Source: Mesorhizobium sp. B4-1-4 (GTDB lineage Bacteria > Pseudomonadota > Alphaproteobacteria > Rhizobiales > Rhizobiaceae). Taken from it: a DNA stretch of 64,000 nucleotides. Location: NCBI RefSeq assembly GCF_006439395.2, contig NZ_CP083950.1:2542001-2606000 (forward strand), given 5' to 3'. A program made the position numbers and the translations under genes. The notes beneath the pieces were generated by a model. The model saw nothing but the letters and a program-made list of their open reading frames with translations, made no database searches and was not told the origin of the DNA. Positions 41,611 through 49,069 of the stretch are shown here, piece after piece. Position 1 is the stretch's first letter. Each line of letters starts with the position of its first letter.

Positions 41611-41879
41611 AGAATGTCCTCGGGTTTGACAGGCGCGTCGTCGAATTCAGGGAAATCGTCCTCGGGACCGAGCGGTAGCTCGTTCGCCCACTGGGCAAGC
41701 AGCGCGGTGAGACCCGGCCTGCGAACCGGCTCGATGACCAGACGGTCGCCTTCCCGACTGATCAGGACCCTGTCGCCCGGAAGCTCGAACTCGACGGGAA
41801 TGCGCACTGCCTGGCTTCGATTGTTGCGGAACAGCTTCGCCTCTTTGGGCCTCGTCGTTGACTGGCGGTGCTGGGGCAT
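41607..41879 (-). CDS. vapB: VapB-type antitoxin
   Basis: This 90-residue antitoxin has an N-terminal AbrB/SpoVT-like DNA-binding strand region (AKLFRNNRSQAVRIPVEFEL, then PGDRVLISREGDRLVIEP). The acidic, disorder-prone tail that wraps VapC is LPLGPEDDFPEFDDAPVKPE. AGGAG precedes the ATG at 41879. It is first in the pair, as expected, and ends inside the start of vapC. A palindrome 13-35 bp upstream (41892-41914) is the likely autoregulatory operator. Confidence 0.92.
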   Translation of the reverse strand: MPQHRQSTTRPKEAKLFRNNRSQAVRIPVEFELPGDRVLISREGDRLVIEPVRRPGLTALLAQWANELPLGPEDDFPEFDDAPVKPEDIL

Positions 41880-41891
41880 TGTTGGCTCCTT

Positions 41892-41914
41892 TGCATATGC
41901 CAAATGTATATGCA
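41892..41914. promoter_or_regulatory. VapBC operator palindrome
   Basis: TGCATAT and ATATGCA form 7-bp perfect arms around GCCAAATGT. The site lies 13 bp upstream of the vapB ATG, in an AT-rich island that also holds the promoter. VapBC complexes typically bind such palindromes to repress themselves. Confidence 0.65.
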
Positions 41915-42101
41915 TAAAAAAGCAAATACAATGCGCGAGACCGCCCGACCGGCTGGTTGGAACGAAATACCAATCAGACGCTGTTTCGCCCGCGTCTTTT
42001 CTCACGGCCCGGGCGCAGAGCCTCCCCGCATGCCTCGTCGCGCACTCCACACCCCGGCTATGGTGAGAGCCATAAGCGCATTGCATCCGGAGCCTGTTTT
42101 C

Positions 42102-43088
42102 ATGAAGCGATTTTTCCTCGGCATCGCGACCGTCGCCGGCCTGTTCCTCGCATCCTCTCAAGCCTGGTCGGCCGACAAGCTGCTCAACGCCTCCTATGAC
42201 GTCGGCCGCGAACTGTTCGTCCAGGTCAACAAGGCGTTCATCGAGAAGCATCCGGGCGTGACCATCGACCAGTCGCATGCCGGCACCTCGGCCCAGGCGC
42301 GCGCCATCGCCGAAGGCCTTGGCGCCGATGTCGTCACTTTCAATCAGGTCACCGACATTGATTTCCTGGTCAAGAAAGGTCTGGTCTCCGCCGACTGGCA
42401 GAAAGATTTTCCCGACAACGCCTCGCCCTTCTATTCGCTGCCGTCCTTCCTGGTGCGCGCCGGCAATCCCAAACACATCAAGGACTGGAACGATCTGGTG
42501 CGCGACGACGTGCAGGTGATCTTCCCCAACCCGAAAACCTCCGGCAATGCGCGCTACACCTATCTGGCAGCGACCGCCTACGCCAAGGAAGCCTTCAAGG
42601 GCGACGACGCCAAGGTGAAGGAGTTCATCACCAGGCTGTTCAACAACGTGCCGATCTTCGACACCGGCGGGCGCGCCGCGACCACCACCTTCGTGCAGCG
42701 CGAGATCGGCGACGTGCTGATCACGTTCGAGTCCGAGACACGCGGCATCCGCAAGGAATATGGCAACGACAAATTCGAGCAGGTCACGCCCTCGGTCAGC
42801 CTGCGGGCCGAATTCCCGGTGGCGATCGTCGACAAGGTCGCCGACGAGCACGGCACGCGTGATCTGGCCAAGACCTATCTCGACTTCCTTTACACGCCAG
42901 AGGGCCAGGACATAGCCGCCGAAAATGGCCTGAGGGCCCGCGACCCCGCCGTCGCCGCCAAGTACAAGGCCGATTTCCCCGATGTTCGGCTGCTGACGGT
43001 GGAAGATGTTTTCGGCGGTTGGGGCAATATCCAGAAGGAGCATTTCGCCGCCGGCGGCCTGCTCGACCAGGCCTATGGCAGCCGCTGA
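42102..43088 (+). CDS. second sulfate ABC transporter substrate-binding protein
   Basis: This is a 328-residue Sbp/CysP-type periplasmic receptor. The signal peptide is MKRFFLGIATVAGLFLASSQ, cleaved after AWS/A. Family motifs are LLNASYDVGRELFVQVNKAF, IDQSHAGTSAQARAIAEGLG, IFPNPKTSGNARYTYLAATA and DTGGRAATTTFVQREIGDVL. It differs from the first receptor at key loops (SHAGT against SHGGS; GNARY against GGARW), so ligand preference may differ, for example thiosulfate against sulfate. It has no permease genes of its own in the window and could use CysTWA. It ends in a strong terminator. Confidence 0.94.
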   Translation: MKRFFLGIATVAGLFLASSQAWSADKLLNASYDVGRELFVQVNKAFIEKHPGVTIDQSHAGTSAQARAIAEGLGADVVTFNQVTDIDFLVKKGLVSADWQKDFPDNASPFYSLPSFLVRAGNPKHIKDWNDLVRDDVQVIFPNPKTSGNARYTYLAATAYAKEAFKGDDAKVKEFITRLFNNVPIFDTGGRAATTTFVQREIGDVLITFESETRGIRKEYGNDKFEQVTPSVSLRAEFPVAIVDKVADEHGTRDLAKTYLDFLYTPEGQDIAAENGLRARDPAVAAKYKADFPDVRLLTVEDVFGGWGNIQKEHFAAGGLLDQAYGSR

Positions 43089-43114
43089 GAGCTGCAGCAC
43101 TGCGACGCGGAGAG

Positions 43115-43137
43115 AGCCGGCACTTTGCCGGCTTTTT
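43115..43137 (+). terminator. Rho-independent terminator of the second sulfate-binding-protein gene
   Basis: The 7-bp perfect stem AGCCGGC / GCCGGCT has a 5-nt loop and runs into TTTTT. It lies 27 nt after the stop codon. Confidence 0.88.
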
Positions 43138-43339
43138 CGTTTATGGGCCGGCAGCCGGTTCCGGCCGGGATTCTGCCGGCGCAATGCAAAACGTTACAAA
43201 GAATCAACGCGTTTGTGCCTAACGTGCCATCCGGCGACTTGTTGTCGCGAAACGGCAGCGCGCGGGAAAAGCGTCATCATTTACACACAAACAGCCGCCA
43301 GATGCGGGTGGTTGGGGTTTTTAGCGGGTTGACTTGGGC

Positions 43340-43789
43340 ATGCTGACGAAAAAGGGCAAATACGGCCTCAAGGCCCTCGTGCATCTTTCCAGCCTTCCGG
43401 TTGGCCAATTGGCCTTCGTCAACGACATTGCCGTCGCCAACAACATCCCGAAGAAATTCCTCGACGCCATCCTGGGCGAATTGCGCAATGCCGGCTTCGT
43501 CCAAAGCCGCAAGGGCAAGGAAGGCGGCTATCGCCTCGCCCGCCCCGCCTCCGAGATCAAGATCGGCCACGTCGTACGCGTGCTCGACGGGCCGCTGGCG
43601 CCGATCCCTTGCGCCAGCCGCACGCAATATCAGCGCTGCGAGGATTGCGACGAGGCCACCTGTCAGGTCCGGCACATGATGCTGGAAGTGCGCCAGGCAA
43701 TCGCCGAGGTGCTGGACAATCGCAGCCTCGCCGCCATGCGCGATGCCGACAATGATGATTTTCCGGTCGAGTTGACATCCCAGATCTAG
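43340..43789 (+). CDS. Rrf2-family regulator with cysteine cluster
   Basis: This 149-residue Rrf2 winged-helix regulator begins MLTKKGKYGLKALVHLSSLP. Recognition helices cover NDIAVANNIPKKFLDAILGE and the wing QSRKGKEGGYRLARP. Unlike the Rrf2 at 3317 it has a C-terminal cysteine cluster: PIPCASRTQYQRCEDCDEAT then CQVRHMM, four cysteines, which could hold an Fe-S cluster or sense redox. The ATG at 43340 is used; a TTG 6 nt earlier is a poorer start. It lies next to sulfate-uptake genes, so sulfur metabolism is the likely target (inference). An unassigned gene follows 9 nt after. Confidence 0.9.
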   Translation: MLTKKGKYGLKALVHLSSLPVGQLAFVNDIAVANNIPKKFLDAILGELRNAGFVQSRKGKEGGYRLARPASEIKIGHVVRVLDGPLAPIPCASRTQYQRCEDCDEATCQVRHMMLEVRQAIAEVLDNRSLAAMRDADNDDFPVELTSQI

Positions 43790-43798
43790 AGCCGGTGG

Positions 43799-44941
43799 AT
43801 GAGGCTGCCGAGGTTTACGAAATCCCGAAAAGCCGCCCGCAAGCAGCCATCGGCTGCCAGCTTTCGCACTGAAATCATCGCCGACATCTTTGTCCCGGAA
43901 TATGCCGAGGATGTGCGTTTCTTCAGCCGCAAGCTGGTTCATCCCGGCAGGCTGCGCCGCTTTTCCAACCGGGATTTTCGCGAAGGCCTGCTTGCCGTCT
44001 TCTATCTGGCGGTCGCGGCGGTGCTGCCGGTGCGCTGGTGGGCGCCGATCTGCGACCGGGCGTCCCGGCTTCGCCAGAAGCGCCATATGCGCAAGGACTT
44101 TTCCGGCTATGCCGGCGCCGTGCGCGCAGTGCTTGGTGACGGCATCGACGCGCGCAAGCTGTTCGAGGCCTTGCTCGCCGCCCACCATCGCCGCCGCTTG
44201 CAGCTTGCCGCACATCTGGCTGCCAGACGCTGGTCACCTGTGATCCGGCTGGAGGGGCTCGACGGACTGCAGGCCGCCCTGCGGCGCGGCCACGGCGCCA
44301 TCCTCTGGTGTGATCAGTTCACCGCCCAGACCATCATCGGCAAGCGCGCCTTGCATGAGGCCGGCATCGAAGCGCATCAGGTGAGCGTCAACACGCATGG
44401 CGTGTCGGAAACGCCTTTCGGCCTGCGCTTCCTCAACCCGGCGATGGTCCGTGTCGAAAACCGGTTCCTGAAAAGCCGGATCGTCTTCGATCGCCATGAC
44501 GCCTATCAGGTCACGATCCGCATCCAGAAGATCCTGAGGCAGAACGGCGTTGTGCTGATGACCAACACCATCCATGCCGGCTCGACCTTTACCGAGGCCG
44601 CCATGGGGGAGAGCGGCTGGACGCACCTGGCCTCGGCACCGGCGAATTTCGCCGCCAGAAGCAAGACGCCGCTGTTTGCCATGTCGACTTTCGAGACGGT
44701 TCCCTTCCGCGACTACCGCGCCGTGATCAGCCCCGAACTGCTGCCGGCGACATCGGCGACAGACCCAGCCAGGGACGGAGCGAAGAACCTTGCCTTGCAG
44801 GCGCATTACATCCTGCTGAAGCGCGACTGTCTGCTGCAGGCTCTGAAACATTGCCCCGAGCAGATGATGTCCTGGTCCGGGCGCCAGCGGCTGACAGAGG
44901 CGGCTCCAAGCGTCGGGATCGGCGCCGAAGAAGCCTCATGA
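43799..44941 (+). CDS. uncharacterised protein, possibly acyltransferase-like
   Basis: I do not recognise this 380-residue protein with certainty. A hydrophobic stretch, EGLLAVFYLAVAAVLPVRWW (residues about 65-84), is followed by a soluble part. GLQAALRRGHGAILWCDQFT (about 156-175), HGVSETPFGLRFLNPAMVRV and LRQNGVVLMTNTIHAGSTFT resemble, in spacing, the LpxL/HtrB lysophospholipid acyltransferases. But the family HX4D motif is not there: WCDQFT stands in the place of the usual H.GNWE. It could be a catalytically altered relative. Co-transcription with the Rrf2 gene is likely (9-nt gap). Its end overlaps the convergent gntK end by 6 nt. Confidence 0.75.
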   Translation: MRLPRFTKSRKAARKQPSAASFRTEIIADIFVPEYAEDVRFFSRKLVHPGRLRRFSNRDFREGLLAVFYLAVAAVLPVRWWAPICDRASRLRQKRHMRKDFSGYAGAVRAVLGDGIDARKLFEALLAAHHRRRLQLAAHLAARRWSPVIRLEGLDGLQAALRRGHGAILWCDQFTAQTIIGKRALHEAGIEAHQVSVNTHGVSETPFGLRFLNPAMVRVENRFLKSRIVFDRHDAYQVTIRIQKILRQNGVVLMTNTIHAGSTFTEAAMGESGWTHLASAPANFAARSKTPLFAMSTFETVPFRDYRAVISPELLPATSATDPARDGAKNLALQAHYILLKRDCLLQALKHCPEQMMSWSGRQRLTEAAPSVGIGAEEAS

Positions 44942-45484
44942 CCGGCGTATCGAACGGACCGCGTCGGTGACGAGTTCGTCGACCGGGCGCGTCGCGTCGA
45001 GCGTCAATGCGCGTTCCTCCACCCCAGGCGGTTCGAGGATGGCGAACTGGCTGTCGACAAGGCTCGCCGGCATGAAATGGCCCTTGCGGTTGCCGACGCG
45101 CCGCCTGGCGGTGGCGGGATCGATCTCCAGATAGAGGAAGACGATGTCGGGGCAAAAGCGGCGCAGGCGAGCGCGATAACCCCACTTCAGCGCCGAGCAG
45201 GCGGCGACCACGCCTTGCCCCCTGCCAACCGACGCCGCGATGCGCTCGCCGATCGCATCGAGCCAGCCTTCGCGCAGCTGGTCGGTGAGCGGCTCGCCGC
45301 GTGCCATGCGGGCGACATTCTCAGGCGGGTGCAGTCCGTCGCCTTCGATGAAGGCCGCACCCAGCGCAGCGGCCAGCGCGGTGCCGACGGCCGACTTGCC
45401 GCAGCCCGCGACGCCCATCACCACGATGGCCGGAGGCGCCGAGCCGGGAGCGCCCGTCGGCGCCTGTGCTGCCTCTTCATCCAC
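44936..45484 (-). CDS. gntK: gluconokinase
   Basis: This 182-residue kinase phosphorylates D-gluconate to 6-phosphogluconate with ATP, feeding the Entner-Doudoroff or pentose phosphate routes. It is close in size to E. coli GntK (175). Walker A is VVMGVAGCGKSAVGTALAAA, and substrate-contact segments are FIEGDGLHPPENVARMARGE, ACSALKWGYRARLR and GNRKGHFMPASLVDSQFAIL. The start is a GTG at 45484, 2 nt after the stop of the permease gene; a longer reading frame continues into the permease and is not real. It is the last gene of the ABC operon, which ties uptake to phosphorylation and points to gluconate as the substrate. Confidence 0.93.
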   Translation of the reverse strand: MDEEAAQAPTGAPGSAPPAIVVMGVAGCGKSAVGTALAAALGAAFIEGDGLHPPENVARMARGEPLTDQLREGWLDAIGERIAASVGRGQGVVAACSALKWGYRARLRRFCPDIVFLYLEIDPATARRRVGNRKGHFMPASLVDSQFAILEPPGVEERALTLDATRPVDELVTDAVRSIRRS

Positions 45485-45486
45485 TG

Positions 45487-46482
45487 TCAGCGGCTTGCCG
45501 GCGCGCGGCCATAAAGCAAGAGCATGGCCACGATGACGACGCCATAGATGATCTGCCGTCCGGCTTCCGGCATCTGCATGACCGACAGGATGGATTGCAG
45601 CAGCGTGATCAGGATGACGCCGGCAACGGTGCCAAGATAGGAGCCGCGCCCGCCCAGGATCGAGGTGCCGCCCAGCACGACGGCGGCGATCGACGGCAGC
45701 AGGTAGGCGTCGCCCATCGATTGTGCCGCCTTGGACGCGTAGCCGGCCAGGAGCACGCCACCGAAGGCGGAGAGCCCGCCGGAGACGGCGAAGGCGATCA
45801 TCACCACGCGCCGCGTATCGACGCCGGAGAGATAGGCCGCGCGCTCGCGGTTTCCGATGCCGTAGACGGTGCGGCCGAAGCCGGTGCGGGTCAGCACGAA
45901 CACCATCGCCGCACCGATCAGCGCCCAGATGATGACCGCGTTGGGAACGCCGGGAATGGTAAAGCCTGTCGCAAGATATCGCATGGCGCCCGTGGCCGAG
46001 TCCTGTGGCGAGAAGCCGCCGGTATAGACGACCATCAGCCCTTGCGCGACGGCGTTGGTGGCGAGCGTGATGATCATCGAGGGGATGCGCAGATAGGCGA
46101 CGCCGATGCCGTTGACGATGCCGATCAGCACGCCGCAGAAGATGCCGAACGGGATGGCCAGTGCCACGCCGGCCGGACCGTAGGCCGCGGCCGCGCAAGC
46201 CATCATCGCTCCCGCCGCCACCGACCATGGCACCGACAGGTCGATCTGGCCAAGCAGGATGACCAGCATCATGCCGGTCGCGATGACGCCCAGGAACGAG
46301 GCCACCTTGAGCTGCTGCAAAAGATATTCAGGCGACAGGAAACTGCGCGAATAGAGGCTGCCCAGCAACAGCAGCAGCACAATGCAGGCAAAGGCCGTCA
46401 GCACCGCCGGATCGGCGCGCCGGATGAATTTCGGCATGCGGCCGGCAATGCCGCCAAGCGTCGTTTCGCTCACAGGAACCAC
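45487..46482 (-). CDS. ribose-type sugar ABC transporter permease (second)
   Basis: This is a 331-residue permease of the RbsC/BPD_transp_2 family. TM segments are visible as AFACIVLLLLLGSLYSRSFL, SVAAGAMMACAAAAYGPAGV and GAALVFVLTRTG-like sequence (GAAMVFVLTRTGFGRTVYGI). GNRERAAYLSGVDTRRVVMI contains the cytoplasmic loop expected to meet the ATPase, and SMGDAYLLPSIAAVVLGGTS is the family signature near the C-terminus. It overlaps the preceding permease gene by 13 nt and is followed within 2 nt by gntK. Confidence 0.93.
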   Translation of the reverse strand: MVPVSETTLGGIAGRMPKFIRRADPAVLTAFACIVLLLLLGSLYSRSFLSPEYLLQQLKVASFLGVIATGMMLVILLGQIDLSVPWSVAAGAMMACAAAAYGPAGVALAIPFGIFCGVLIGIVNGIGVAYLRIPSMIITLATNAVAQGLMVVYTGGFSPQDSATGAMRYLATGFTIPGVPNAVIIWALIGAAMVFVLTRTGFGRTVYGIGNRERAAYLSGVDTRRVVMIAFAVSGGLSAFGGVLLAGYASKAAQSMGDAYLLPSIAAVVLGGTSILGGRGSYLGTVAGVILITLLQSILSVMQMPEAGRQIIYGVVIVAMLLLYGRAPASR

Positions 46483-47450
46483 TCCAGCCGGTTGCGGACC
46501 CGAAACAGGGCGAAGGCGCCGAGGCTGACCGCGACCAGCAGGATAATGCCCTGGAACAAGGGCTGCCAGAGCGGATCGAAATCAAAGACGAACAACAAAT
46601 CGCCGATCGTGCGGAAGGCAAGCGCGCCGAAAATGGCCCCGACGGCACTGCCCTTGCCGCCGAACAGCGAGACGCCGCCCAGCACCACGGCGGCGATCGA
46701 GAACAGCGTGTAGGCGTTGCCGCTGGCATAGGCCGCCTCGCCCGTATAGGTGAAGAAGGTGAGGAACAGCCCGCCGATCGACGCCAGCAGCCCGGCCAGC
46801 GTGTAGGCGGCGAACTTGCCGCGCCGGATCGGCACGCCGGACATATAGGCCGCAGTCTCCGACGACCCCGCCGCGTAGGCCGCGCGGCCAAGCACCGAGC
46901 GGCTGAACGGCCCCCAGATCACCAGCACGATGGCGAGGAGCACGACAAGGCTCGCCGGCACAACGCCGAACACGCGGCCCGTCAACGCATCGGCCAGGTC
47001 CTCATTGACCGAACCGCCCGGAAAGGGCCGCAGCAGGAGGCCGATACCGTAATAGATCGCCCCCGTGGCGATGGTGGCGACGATCGGTTGCAGCCTTCCG
47101 TAGATGACGATGGCGCCGTTGATCGCGCCGCACAGAAGGCCGACCGCTAGCACGGCAAGCACGCCAAGCGCCGTCTGGATCGGAGTGCCCACCACAAGCC
47201 AGGAAGCCAGGCAGTTGGTGAGGAGAAAAATCATGCCGACGGACAGGTCGATGCCGGCGGTGATCACCACCAGTGTCTGCGCCATGGCGACGAAGGCAAG
47301 CAGCACGCCCTTGTTCGCCGCCGTCTGTACCACGTTGGAGGTGAAGCCGGCCGGATGGTTCGAGGTATAGATGACGAACATGGCAATAAAGATGCCGAGC
47401 GCCAGCAGCGTTCCACGTTGCTCGGCCAGCCAGTAGCGCCAATCCTTCAC
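46470..47450 (-). CDS. ribose-type sugar ABC transporter permease (first)
   Basis: This is a 326-residue permease of the RbsC family and the partner of the following one. It begins MKDWRYWLAEQRGTLLALGI. Typical motifs are VITAGIDLSVGMIFLLTNCL, GRLQPIVATIATGAIYYGIG, AGSSETAAYMSGVPIRRGKF and NAYTLFSIAAVVLGGVSLFG. Two different permease genes suggest a heterodimeric channel; most ribose-type systems use one permease twice. It overlaps the ATPase gene upstream by 4 nt. Confidence 0.93.
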   Translation of the reverse strand: MKDWRYWLAEQRGTLLALGIFIAMFVIYTSNHPAGFTSNVVQTAANKGVLLAFVAMAQTLVVITAGIDLSVGMIFLLTNCLASWLVVGTPIQTALGVLAVLAVGLLCGAINGAIVIYGRLQPIVATIATGAIYYGIGLLLRPFPGGSVNEDLADALTGRVFGVVPASLVVLLAIVLVIWGPFSRSVLGRAAYAAGSSETAAYMSGVPIRRGKFAAYTLAGLLASIGGLFLTFFTYTGEAAYASGNAYTLFSIAAVVLGGVSLFGGKGSAVGAIFGALAFRTIGDLLFVFDFDPLWQPLFQGIILLVAVSLGAFALFRVRNRLEWFL

Positions 47451-48994
47451 GCCTCCGCTCCCAGGCCCACCGGGCTCTCCTCGCCATGGATGTTGAGCGC
47501 GCTCGATATCAGCGCCCGCTCGGTGATCTCGGCGCCGACCAGTTCGCGCTTGACCGCTCCGTCATAGAGTACCAGAACCCGGTCGCAGCAGCCGATCAGC
47601 TCGTCATAGTCTGTCGAATAGAACAGGATCGCCGCCCCGGCATCCGCCAGCTTGCGCATCAGCTGATAGATCTCCTGCTTGGTGCCGACATCTATGCCGC
47701 GCGTCGGATCGTTGAGCAGGATGATGCGCGGCTGGCGCATCAGCCATTTGGCGATGACCACCTTCTGCTGGTTGCCGCCCGACAGCGCGCCGACCGGAAT
47801 GTCGAGACCGGCGGTCTTGATCGCCAGAAGGCCAACCATATCGTCTATCAGCCGCTGTTCGGCGGCGCGGTCGATGATGCCGCCCTTCGACAGCCGGTCG
47901 AGCGAGGCGAAAGACAGGTTCTCGCGCACCGTCATCGGCAACATCAGGCCCTCGGTCTTACGGTCTTCGGGGATGAGCGCCATGCCGATGCCGTCCTCGC
48001 GCGCCGTGGCGGGACTGGTGATCGCAACGGGTTTGCCGTCGATCAGGATCTGACCGGACAGACCGCGCAGTACGCCAAAAAAAGCGAGCAGCAATTCACG
48101 CTGGCCCTGGCCGTCGAGGCCGCCAAGCCCAACCACCTCTCCTGCCCTGACGCTCAGCGAGATGTTGTCCAGCCGGTCCGTCCAACTGAGCTTGCGCGCC
48201 TCGAGCCTAGGGGCGGCACTGGCCGGAGCCGCCGGCAGTTTGGGCGGAAAAATGTGGCTGTATTCGCGGCCGATCATCAGCTCGACCACCTCGTTGTCGC
48301 TCTTCGAGCCGGCCTTGTAGCTGGCGACGTTACGGCCATTGCGGAACACCGTGCACTGGTCGGCGAGTTCGGCGATCTCGTTCATGCGATGCGAGATATA
48401 GAGCAGCGCCAGCCCTTCCGAACGCAGCCGCTTCAGGACACCGAATATCTTCGAGACATCCCCGGCTGTCAGCGCCGAGGTCGCTTCGTCAAGGATCAGG
48501 ATGCGCGGCTTCCTGGCCAGCGCCTTGGCGATCTCGACCATCTGCCGGCGTGACAGCGGCAGGTCCCTGACCAGCGCCAGCGGATGGATGTCGGCCGCGC
48601 CCGCCCGTGCCAGCGCGTCCTCGGCGATGCGGCGCTGGGCCTTGCGGTCGATCATGCCGAAGCGCTTGGGCGGGTCGGAAATGACGATGTTGTCGGCGAC
48701 GCTGAGCTCAGGGATGAGCGAGAGCTCCTGGAAGATGCAGACGATGCCGGCCTGGTTTGCCGCCGCCGGCGAGGCGAAGGTCACCTCACGCCCATCCAAC
48801 AGCATGCGGCCCTCGTCGGGCGCCACGACGCCGGCCACGACCTTGATCAGCGTCGACTTGCCGGCACCGTTTTCACCGAGGATGGCATGGATGCTGCCGG
48901 TGGAAACTGAAAGTTCGGCCTTTTCCAACGCGCGCACGCCGCCATAGCGCTTGGAAATACCTTCCATGCGAAAGAGAGGAGCCGCACCGTCCAT
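47447..48994 (-). CDS. ribose-type sugar ABC transporter ATP-binding protein (two NBDs)
   Basis: This 515-residue ATPase has the RbsA/MglA layout. NBD 1: Walker A ILGENGAGKSTLIKVVAGVV, signature LPLSRRQMVEIAKAL (variant), Walker B ILILDEATSAL. NBD 2 from about residue 270: GLGGLDGQGQRELLLAFFGV replaces a standard Walker A, as in family members, and the signature is GALSGGNQQKVVIAKWLMRQ with PRIILLNDPTRGID after it. ATP at the second site is probably not hydrolysed in the usual way. The ATG at 48994 has GGAGG 5 nt upstream; a TTG 3 nt earlier is an alternative. It lies between the binding-protein gene and the permease genes. Confidence 0.93.
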   Translation of the reverse strand: MDGAAPLFRMEGISKRYGGVRALEKAELSVSTGSIHAILGENGAGKSTLIKVVAGVVAPDEGRMLLDGREVTFASPAAANQAGIVCIFQELSLIPELSVADNIVISDPPKRFGMIDRKAQRRIAEDALARAGAADIHPLALVRDLPLSRRQMVEIAKALARKPRILILDEATSALTAGDVSKIFGVLKRLRSEGLALLYISHRMNEIAELADQCTVFRNGRNVASYKAGSKSDNEVVELMIGREYSHIFPPKLPAAPASAAPRLEARKLSWTDRLDNISLSVRAGEVVGLGGLDGQGQRELLLAFFGVLRGLSGQILIDGKPVAITSPATAREDGIGMALIPEDRKTEGLMLPMTVRENLSFASLDRLSKGGIIDRAAEQRLIDDMVGLLAIKTAGLDIPVGALSGGNQQKVVIAKWLMRQPRIILLNDPTRGIDVGTKQEIYQLMRKLADAGAAILFYSTDYDELIGCCDRVLVLYDGAVKRELVGAEITERALISSALNIHGEESPVGLGAEA

Positions 48995-49025
48995 CAACCC
49001 TCCAGGGCGATCATGGGATTGCAGG

Positions 49026-49055
49026 CTGGCGCCGAGGGGTGAGCCGCGGCGCCAG
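49026..49055 (-). other. intercistronic stem-loop after the sugar-binding-protein gene
   Basis: CTGGCGCCG and CGGCGCCAG form 9-bp perfect arms with a 12-nt loop. It lies between the binding-protein stop (49070) and the ATPase start (48994). It may protect the upstream message and set a high ratio of binding protein to channel. This role is inferred from position. Confidence 0.55.
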
Positions 49056-49069
49056 ACGATGGCCAGCGA

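Noticed and set aside
41607..43184. A 525-residue minus-strand frame ending in the VapB sequence
   Set aside because: Only the last 90 residues have family similarity; the rest is antisense to the second sulfate-binding-protein gene. The true vapB start at 41879 has AGGAG before it.
44936..46228. A possible permease-gluconokinase fusion of 430 residues
   Set aside because: The upstream part is an out-of-frame reading of the permease gene. The gluconokinase has its own GTG start just after the permease stop.
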